Assembly: GCF_001659605.2 (NCBI RefSeq)
Contig: NC_035164.2
Span: 5,826,438-5,890,437, forward strand
Length of the DNA: 64,000 nucleotides
Direction of reading: 5' to 3'
Source of the DNA: Manihot esculenta
Taxonomy: Eukaryota; Streptophyta; Magnoliopsida; Malpighiales; Euphorbiaceae
Part shown: positions 55,888-64,000 of the stretch, in pieces
Layout of the letters: each line of letters starts with the position of its first letter
Numbering within the stretch: position 1 is the stretch's first letter
Notes under the pieces: model-generated
The model's database searches: none
What the model saw: the letters and a program-made list of their open reading frames with translations, nothing else
Told to the model about the DNA's origin: nothing
Program-made: the position numbers and the translations under genes

Positions 55888-58800
55888 TGTAATACTCGGC
55901 TAGACCCCGGCATCGGAATTCCTACCTTTCGGCGGAATCTCCATTGGAATCTGGAATTTCTCGGATGTCAGAGCCTTCTAGAAGGGTAAAATAAAGGTTT
56001 TCTAAAATGTTTTATATGCTTTTATGGTTTTAATGAAGAAAGAAAATTGAGTTTTAAAAGAAAATATTTTGGAGGAGAAACCCAGGTTCGGCCGCCGAAT
56101 CTCATGTTCGGCCGCCGAACCTCATGTTCGGCCGTCGAACATGGTGGAGTTGCGAAGACACTTTTGGCCTCCGAAGGTGGTTTGGCCAGCCACCTATAAA
56201 AGGCCCCCTGTCCAAAAATGGGCGAGTTTTCTCTCTCCATTTCCGGGCAAGGTGAGTCTCCGCCACTCCCTTGTTGATCTTGTGTTTTCTCCTCAAATCC
56301 TTCAAGATTTTTATGAGTTTTTACTATATTTTGAAGATTTTAATCTAAGATCAAAGTTTGGAAGCTTGGAGACCCCCGGAGCTCGTTCCTCCATATCTCC
56401 AAGTTTGGGATCGCATCTCCTCTCGATCTTCAAGAGGTAAGTGTAGATCCTCATCTTCTCTTATGTTTTTAAGTAAGTTTTATGAAGGGTTAAGGGGTTT
56501 TTGATGCATGTATAAAGTAGATGTATAATGTTAGGGTTTATGTTAGTTAGATGGTAAATGTATGTTTATGGGATGCTATGTTGATGTTTGTTGGGGTTTA
56601 GGCTAGTTTTATGCCCCTATATGCTTGAATAAGTGTTTATGCATGTTTTAGAATAGTTGAATGCATGTTGGGAAGTTGGGATGGCTGAATGTGGGATGGC
56701 GGAATCGGGTTCTGCCACCCAGGAGGATCCAGGTTCGGCCGCCGAAGAAAGATTCGGCCGCCGAACCTGCCAGGGGAGGCAGTTTTGGCCGCCTAAACTC
56801 GCCCCCGAAAGTTTGGACTTTCGGCTCTAGAGGGGAGTTTCGGCCGCCGAACCTGCCCCCGAAAGTGGGTGACTTTCGGCTCTGGAAGGACCTTCGGCCG
56901 CCGAACCCTGCCCCCGAAAGTGCTTGACTTTCGGCTCTGTAGGGACCTTCGACCGCCGAACCTGCCGCCGAAAGTCCCCTGCCCAGCCTCCCTTTGCCTG
57001 TTTTTCCATGCATGTTTATGATGTTTTAGGGGGTTTTTGGTGAGATGTTTAGAGTCATGTTAGAGTATGTTTAGTCCCTCATTTGAGTCCACCTGTGTAG
57101 GATCGGATCTGAGGAACCGAGGTGATCAGCAGTGAGGTAGCTGCTTCAGAGTTTGTTCAGAGTCAGCTAGAGGTGTAACGACCCGAAAATTGGACCGCTA
57201 CCGGCGCTAGGATCCGGGTCGACTTAAGGCCGCCGGGACCCGTAGCAAGCCTAACATGCATCCTGTGAACCTGCTTAATCCCATACATGATCAACAACAT
57301 ACATAAAAATTAAAACTTTTCTTTCCATTCGTACGCCAACTCAACCTGTGCATGCAGCATAACATAATCATAACATTGATCCCCCTGTGGGATCTCATCA
57401 GTGCCCCCAATGGGTGACATATCATATGCTGAGTTGGTTTACAAAAACATCATAAAAATTTCTAAGATCATGTAATTAACAAGGGATAACAACAGTCTAT
57501 GGTCAAGCACACTCTAACATCCATACACATCATCTCATTACATATCTATACTGATTAAGACATTACATTACAATTTGATCATGTCCATTGCTAGCTATTA
57601 CATAAGCATGACTTCTTTACTCTATCCGGACTCCCGCACTATACTGTACCTGCAAGCCTGGGGGTAAAGGGAGAGGGGTGAGCTAAAAGCCCAGTGAGCA
57701 GAACTATAAAACATATTAACACTATGCTCCAATGAAATGCATCATAACACAGACAATTCACATAAGAGTTGGGTGAACTTGTCACCAATTAGTCCAAGCT
57801 AACTCTGTGCCAGGCCGTAGCATGGGGTCCTGGTCTTCCTGTCATACATACATTACTTACCATTATCCCAGGGCCTCCTCTGGGCTCCTGGTCTTCGAGT
57901 CCCAACTCTGTGCCAGGCCGTAGAATGGGGTCCTGGACTTTTCTTACTCTGTGCCAGGCCGTAGAATGGGGTCCTGGTCTTCCTGTCATGGACTAATTGG
58001 GTCATCCAACATTCACCCACATCAACAACAATCGATGCAATGCGGCATATTCGTGAAACTAATGCAATTATCCTATTGCATAATCATGATGCATGAAACA
58101 TGATAAAACATTTAATTTAAAAGATTAAGTTTAGTTCCACTCACCTCTGGCTGACTCTGACAATACCGAAGCAGCTGAACTCACTGCTGGGGTCCTCGGT
58201 TCCTCGGGTCTGAACCTACACAGGTGGACTCAAATGAGGGACCAAACATACTAGAACATATCTCTAAACTATTCCCCAAAAATCCCCTAAAACATCATGA
58301 AACAACCATAGAAAAACATGCAAAGGAGGCTTGGACAGGGCACTTTCGGCGGCAGGTTCGGCGGCCGAAAGTCCCTCCAGAGCCGAAAGTCAGGCAGGTT
58401 CGGCGGCACCTTCGGCGGCCGAAACTCCCAGGCAGAGACGAAACTCATGCATGTTCGGCGGCACCTTCGGCGGTCGAAACTGCTAGACAGAGACGAAAGT
58501 CTCCTTTCGGAGGCAAGCTTCGGCAGCCGAAAGGCTGCCTCCCCAGCCATGTTCGGCGGCCGAAAGTCCTTCGGCTGCCGAACCTGGTTTCTGCCAAATG
58601 GCAGAAACTTGGCTCCCTATGCACATTTTACCTCCAAACCTTACCAACATGCATCAAACCTATTCTACAACACACAAACACAAGCATACATGTTCCTAGG
58701 GGCCTCAAACCATCATAAACCCCATCTACAACATATCAAGCATCCACATTGTTCATGAACATACATTTATACCCATAAACATAACCATAACCTAAACATG

Positions 58801-60304
58801 CATTCTACCCCATAGATCTACTTAAAACTTACTTTAAACATGCAATGAGCTTAAGTTCGGCTCTTACCTCTTGAAGATCGAGAGGGAGACGACCTAAACT
58901 CAAAGTTGGGAGAGATTGGGTTCTTGAACCTCCAAGCTCCAAAACCTTGCTCAAAAGCTCAAATCTTCAAAACAAGTTTAAAACAAATGAAAATCTTGAA
59001 AGATCTAGAGAAAAGACGCCAAAGATGGGTGAGGGGCGGCGGAGACTCACCTTGGCCGAAAATAGGGAAAAAGCTCGCCCGTTTTCGGCTAAGGGACCCT
59101 TTTATAGTGGCTGGCCAGACCACGTTCGGGGGCCGAATGTGCCTCCGCATGCATGCCATGTTCGGCGGCCGAACTTGGGGTTCGGCGACCGAACCTGGAC
59201 TTCCCTCACTTATGCTTTCGGGGGCCTAAAGCACACCCGCAACGCATGCATGTTCGGCGGCCAAACTTGAGGTTCGGTGGCCGAACTTGAGGTTCGGTGG
59301 CTGAACTTGAGGTTCGGCGGCCGAACCTGAGAACTCATTTTCTTTCATGCTTAAAACATAAAACACATTAAAACATTTTATAAAAACAGGGTTTTACCCT
59401 AATAGAGACTTCCGACATCCGAGATTCCACCGGACGGTAGGAATTCCGATACCGGAGTCTAGCCGGGTATTACAAGAGGTGAGTAGAACTAAACTAATCT
59501 TTTATTTAGAGAAATTAAATGTTTTAAGGATGTTCATGCATCATGTATATGTAATAGGTTGGTTGCATTAGACCTCACGAATATGATGCATTGCATTATT
59601 TATTGTGGGTGTGGATGGACAACAGGACGACCCATTAGCCCTCTAGATATTATGTTATGTAATAGAAGACCTGAGGAGCTCCACCGAGGGCCGGGCACAG
59701 AGTAGAGGGATTTGAGTCAGTCCATCCGTGATGTGAATTGTTTGTGTTGTGATGCATTCCATGAAAGCATATGTTTATTAAATTGTTTTTATTGTTATGC
59801 TCACTAGGCTTTTGTAGCTCACCCCTCTCCCCTAACCCCCAGGTTTGCAGGAGCTCAGGTAGCTATGGAGAAGTCCGCAAGGTTATGGTATAGTCTATGT
59901 AATAGATTAGTAGTGGACATGTAATGTAATATAAAGTATTGTTCAGTAATGTAATGAGGACTAGTATTGTGCTTGGCCCTAATGTATGGTTAATCCCTTT
60001 TGGTACATGATCTTTATGAAATATTTTAATGATGAGAAATGTTGAACCAAGCTTAATGTATGTTATGTTGACCCACTAGAGCATTTGATGAGGGCTCTAG
60101 TATGGGATTTTATGCTTATAGTTATGATGCATGCACAGGTCAAGCTTGGTATATGAAAAGTTTAAAGTTTTTATGAAAATGTATGATCATGTATGGGATT
60201 TTATCAGGTGTACAGGATGCATGTTAGGCTTGCTACGGGTTCCGGCGACCTTAAGTCGATCTGAATCCTAGCGCCGATAGCTGTCCGATTTTCGGGTCGT
60301 TACA
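55888..60304 (+). repeat. Solo LTR, Tekay/Del-like family (copy E3), split by E4
   Basis: Starts TGTAATACTCGG and ends GGGTCGTTACA, flanked by ggcat at 55883-55887 and 60305-60309. It is interrupted at 57173 by the opposite-strand copy E4. Net length is about 2.11 kb. TATA box at 56195-56202 and donor-like GTGAGT at 56252-56257 are kept. It splits the accessory ORF of element C. Confidence 0.92.
57174..59474 (-). repeat. Solo LTR nested in a solo LTR (copy E4)
   Basis: Starts TGTAACGACCCG and ends GGGTATTACA on the plus strand, thus inverted. It is flanked by agagg at 57169-57173 and 59475-59479. At 2,301 bp it resembles E2 more than its host E3. Both hairpin clusters, the TATA box (minus, about 59100-59106) and GTGAGT (59045-59050, minus) are kept. 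Confidence 0.93.
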
Positions 60305-60310
60305 GGCATC

Positions 60311-60783
60311 AGCCCAACCCTTTATTGAGTCTTTATATCCTACAAAAATGGACAACCCTCCCCAGGGACCAAAATAATAAAATCCATGGTTGGATCTAAC
60401 AAGGCGGAAGAAGGTGGAGAACAACGCAACAGAGGGGGCAAAACCCCAACACAAACAGATTGACTCAAAACAACACATAAAGAGGATAGAATTGGGGGAC
60501 AACATATGGGGGTCACTCCAAAGTGACGGAAGACCTCGATGAAGAAAGGGGTGAAAGGGAATGTTAGCCCGAAGTTGCTTTGCTTAATAAAGAAGACTAA
60601 GTTATGTCCGTCTATTAAGCCCACCGGAGGTGGATTGGGAAAGACAATCCTTTCATTAGGAAGGAGAGCCCTAATCCTATAGATAGTGGTATCAGCGTAC
60701 TCACGGGAGAATAAATTGAAAAGGGAAGAACGGGTAATAGAGGATATCAAACCCACGACATCATGGATTCTAATGGAAGCCAT
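60311..60783 (-). pseudogene. Antisense accessory ORF of element C, PF04195-like N-terminal part
   Basis: From ATG at 60783 (MASIRIHDVVGLISSITRSS) the frame continues through REYADTTIYRIRALLPNERI and FIKQSNFGLTFPFTPFFIEV to FRHFGVTPICC. This resembles the start of PF04195-type proteins of plant gypsy elements. The frame then degrades, and it meets the E3 insertion at 60304. The start lies only about 250 bp from the 3' LTR, so an LTR-proximal antisense promoter is possible. Element B shows the same domain at the same place. Confidence 0.6.
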
Positions 60784-61010
60784 GAGAAGAGTGAGACGTA
60801 CCTCGAATCGAGGAAGCAAAGATTACAGAGAAGAAGGAAAGTCAAGCTAGCAGAAGCAGCGCAAGAAGAAAAATAGAGAATATAATCAAAAGTATGAATT
60901 TGAAATGGGTAAATGCGGAGAGAAGACGTTTTGACAAAAGTATTCCTAGAGCCGTGTAGTAATAATTAGACTTCGGAATTTACCCCCTTATTAATCATAG
61001 AATAATTAAT

Positions 61011-61028
61011 GAGCGGGTAAAGGGACAC
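61011..61028 (+). other. Polypurine tract of element C
   Basis: GAGCGGGTAAAGGGACAC lies directly before the TGATAACC start of the 3' LTR. Confidence 0.65.
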
Positions 61029-61029
61029 T

Positions 61030-61130
61030 TGATAACCATTGGGCCTCAGATACCCAGGCCACAGTTGAGCCCATGTGGGAAGACCAAACTACAACCCTAT
61101 GAAAGCCTAATACACCGATCCATCTATGTA
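61030..61130 (+). repeat. Truncated 3' LTR of element C
   Basis: Matches the first 100 bases of 46137-46618 (gttgagcccat..aagaccaaact..ccgat..atctatgta). It stops abruptly near 61130, where sequence of another gag begins. Confidence 0.75.
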
Positions 61131-61139
61131 TTCCTTCCA

Positions 61140-62033
61140 AAAAGTTATCTTCTGACCTCTGAAAGGAAAGACAGGGAGAGGAAGAATCTCTCAGAAGCTA
61201 TGTAGACAGATTCAATGTGGAGGCCGTTCATGTAAACAACATGAATTATGAAACAGCTTGCGAAGCAATAAAAAAGAGGTGTCTTAACACAAGGTTCATG
61301 GAATCTTTAATCAAGAATCCGACTAGAGATTATCACCAGCTGATGGAAAAGGCTCAAAAGTATATATGGTTAGACGATGAAAAGCAAGCCCAGAAGGTAG
61401 AAAAGAGAGAGAAGAAGAAGTTCATGAATAGAAAGGGAGCATCTGGAGATAGGGGAGGGGAGGTACTAAGCGATAAGGAAAGAGAGAGGTTTTGAAGCTA
61501 TACCCCCTTAACTAAAAGTATGTCTCGCATCCTCATGTGAATTCAGAAGAATGGTGAGCACATCAAATACCCTCAGAGAATGAACCTTGACACTTTAAAT
61601 GGAAGAGACAAAAGCAAATTCTATTGATTTCATGATGGTTGCGGCCACACCACAGATGAATGCCGAAATCTATAGGAAGAGATCGAAAAGCTTGTGAAAA
61701 AAAGAGCTTTAAACAAGTTCACCCGCCAAAGGGAAGATGGAAGGGCATATTATGAAAGAAGGAGGACTAGGACAACTCCCAAAGAAAAAGACAGGAATGA
61801 AGGAGACGATCCTGAGGCCCTGGGAACAATTAACATGATCACAGGGTGGACCTAAATCACAGAGAGACGAATGGAAGAGGGGAAGACAAGCTTACCAGGA
61901 AGCAAACATTATGGCAATAGAAGCGTTATCCCGACATCCAATTAACTTCGAGTTACAAGCAGACAAGAAGGTTTCATCTCCTTACTCTGACCCTTTGGTT
62001 ATCTTTATAACAACCCGGAAACCGGTACCCCTC
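61140..62033 (+). pseudogene. Fragment of a second gypsy gag and protease start (element D)
   Basis: A gag C-terminal part (GEEESLRSYVDRFNVEAVHV, then NTRFMESLIKNPTRDYHQLM and KAQKYIWLDDEK) is followed by Lys/Glu-rich sequence. A Cys/His-like motif (CGHTTDEC, near 61645) and a degraded protease-proximal part (MAIEALSRHPINFELQ) come after. Stops are frequent. It is related to but distinct from the gag of A and C, and its upstream part is missing. It probably was joined to the broken LTR of element C by recombination or deletion. Confidence 0.7.
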
Positions 62034-64000
62034 TGTAACGGCCCGAACCGCTACCGGCGCTAGGATCCAGATCGGCTTAAGGCCGCTGGGACCCGTAGCA
62101 AGCCTATCCTGAACTCTGTGTACCTGATAAATCTCATACATGATCAAACATAAACACTACAAACTGAAAACACTTTCCTTTCCCTTACCAAGCTTGACCT
62201 GCATGCACTATGTCTGAAAACATAGAACCCACTCTCATAGGGTCAACATATCACAAATCAGTCTTGGTTCAACGTTTCTCATAATAAACATAAAGCATTC
62301 AATAAAGATCATGCATAACAAGGGATTAATCATACACTAGGGCAAAGCACAACTCTATCCATTACGTGACCTTAGATCTCTATACATTACATACTAATCC
62401 TTTAATTTACATCATGTCGACTATTCTATTACATACACATATCCAACTCATACTCAGCACTCTGCTGACTCTGACTCTTCATAGCTAACTCTGGCCCTGC
62501 AAAACTAGGGTTAGGGGAGAGGGATGAGCTAAAAAGCCCAGCGAGTAGAAACAATGAAAACAGTTCATTAATAACATGCTTTCATGAAATGCGTCACAGC
62601 ACAAACATTTCACATCTCGGATTGGACATGACCTCAAAACTCCCTCTGTCAGCGCCCGGCCCCCCTTGGGGGCTCACACAGGTCTTTCCTTACTTAATAG
62701 ATCGTGGGCTATTGAGGTCGCCTTGGTCCATCCCCATCATCAATAAATAATGCAATGCCTCATATTTGTAACTACTAATGCAATCAACCTATTGCATACT
62801 CATGGTGCATGAAACATGCTAAAAGCATTTAATTTCTCATAGTAAAAGATTAAGTTTAGTTCCACTCACCTCTGGCAGACGCTGGACTAACTCTGTAACA
62901 GCTAACACTGACGGCCTCCTCGATCCCTCGGGTCCGATCCTACACAGGTGGACTCGAATGAGGTGCCAAACACACTCTAAACAACTCATAAACAACTCTC
63001 CAAAAACCCCTTAAAACATCACAAAAGCATGCATAGAAAACACCCAAGAAAAGGCTGGACATGGCACTTTCGGCGGCAGGTTCGGCGGCCGAAAGTCCTC
63101 TCCAGAGACGAGCCTTATGCATGTTCGGCGGCACCTTCGGCGGCCGAATCTCCCCTCTAGAGCCGAAAGTCCAACTTTCGGAGGCAGGGTTCGGCAGCCA
63201 AAACAAGCCACCACAGGCAGGTTCGGCGGCCGAAACCTCTTTCGGCGGCCGAACCTGAGTTCATCCAGAACTCAGCCTCATGCACAAACAAGCCTCTCAA
63301 AGCTTCCAACAACTCAAAACATGCATACCACAATTCCACAACCTGCATATACTCAAGTATAGGCACAAAGGGGTCCAAAACTAACTTACAACCCCAACAA
63401 ACAACACATCAGCATGCTTTGACCATAAATCAACCAAAAACCCACTTTACCCTAAACATGCATCTCTACCCATAAACCTCCATAAAACTCACTTAAAACT
63501 TCATAAAACCTAAGGATCTACACTTACCTCTTGAAGAACAAGAGTTAGTGTGACCCCAAACGTGAAGATATGGAGATTCAAGCTCCACTAGTCTCCAAAC
63601 TTCAAAATCTTGCTCAAAGCGCACAACTCTTCAAAACAAGGAGAAAACTCATGAAAACCTTGAAAGATTTGAAGAAACATCATGAAAACAACCCAAGGAG
63701 AGGATGAACCTACCCTTGCACGAAAAGAGAGTGAAACACACTCCATTTCCAGTCAACGGGGCTTTTATAGGTGGCCCAACCGCCTCTCCTTCGGCGGCCT
63801 AAGCTGCATGCAAAACTATGCAACGTTCGGCAGCCGAACTTCACCTTCGGCGGGCGAAACCATGCAATGTTCGGCGGTCGAACTTATCCTTCGGCGGCCG
63901 AACCTGCAATTTGTCCCCTTGGTCTTTTCCCTTTCAAAACCCAATTCCTTTGCATTCAAAATCATAAAACACTTAAAAACATTTTGAAAACCTTCCTCGT
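62034..64000 (-). repeat. Tekay/Del-like LTR (copy E5), runs off the window
   Basis: Starts TGTAACGGCCCGAACCGC, the inverse of the family's 3' end, after ccctc (a possible target duplication). It has hairpin clusters at about 63065-63260 and 63790-63905 and a minus-strand TATA box at 63762-63769. The far end is outside the window, so solo status is untested. Confidence 0.85.

Larger units (their letters stand above)
46137..61130 (+). mobile_element. Decayed Tat-type Ty3/gypsy element C
   Basis: A 482-bp 5' LTR, primer-binding site, gag-pol with many stops and deletions, a 71-bp tandem array, an antisense accessory ORF, a polypurine tract and a truncated 3' LTR appear in this order. Removing the inserted solo LTRs leaves about 10.6 kb. 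Gag and pol align throughout with element A, so the two belong to the same lineage, but C is much older. No target duplication can be checked because the 3' LTR is cut short. Confidence 0.88.

Overview
This is eukaryotic, plant (dicot) nuclear DNA. It holds one host gene with plant-type GT-AG introns, surrounded by nested LTR retrotransposons. The species cannot be fixed from the sequence alone. A woody eudicot, perhaps Euphorbiaceae, is only an impression.

Layout. (1) 1-592 is the 3' end of a long non-coding LTR (family 'E', Tekay/Del-like) that interrupts a decayed Ty1-copia gag-pol (593-2922, minus). (2) 4465-19866 is an old Ty3/gypsy Tat-type element (B). Its gag-pol is deleted, but it keeps remnants of an antisense accessory ORF. 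A copia solo LTR sits in its left LTR. An Athila-type element (F, 8273-17875) interrupts its accessory ORF, and a solo E LTR (15557-17795) sits in one LTR of F. (3) 20432-31916 is a complete Tat-type element (A) with identical-length 511-bp LTRs, a 5-bp target duplication, gag-pol on the minus strand broken by only two nonsense codons, a spliced coiled-coil ORF on the opposite strand, and a 75-bp tandem array between the two. (4) 31922-37933 is AT-rich intergenic DNA with a dead LINE-like fragment. (5) 37934-45131 is the only convincing host gene: a DUF936 protein of 741 aa in four exons, with a SINE and other repeat debris in its 3.9-kb third intron. (6) 46137-about 61130 is a decayed Tat-type element (C) on the plus strand, with a 71-bp array (142-bp dimer pattern) and an antisense accessory ORF. 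That ORF is split by a solo E LTR (55888-60304), which itself contains an oppositely oriented solo E LTR (57174-59474). (7) 61140-62033 is a fragment of another gypsy gag/protease, followed by a fifth E LTR running off the window (62034-64000).

The most interesting signals are these. The antisense accessory ORF recurs in three separate Tat elements, and two of its introns are at matching positions in two diverged copies. The 75-bp array has an exact 25-codon period and stays open on both strands. The E LTR family carries dense clusters of TTCGG-NNN-CCGAA hairpin motifs beside a conserved TATA box and splice donor. I see no prokaryotic-type defence or biosynthetic system.
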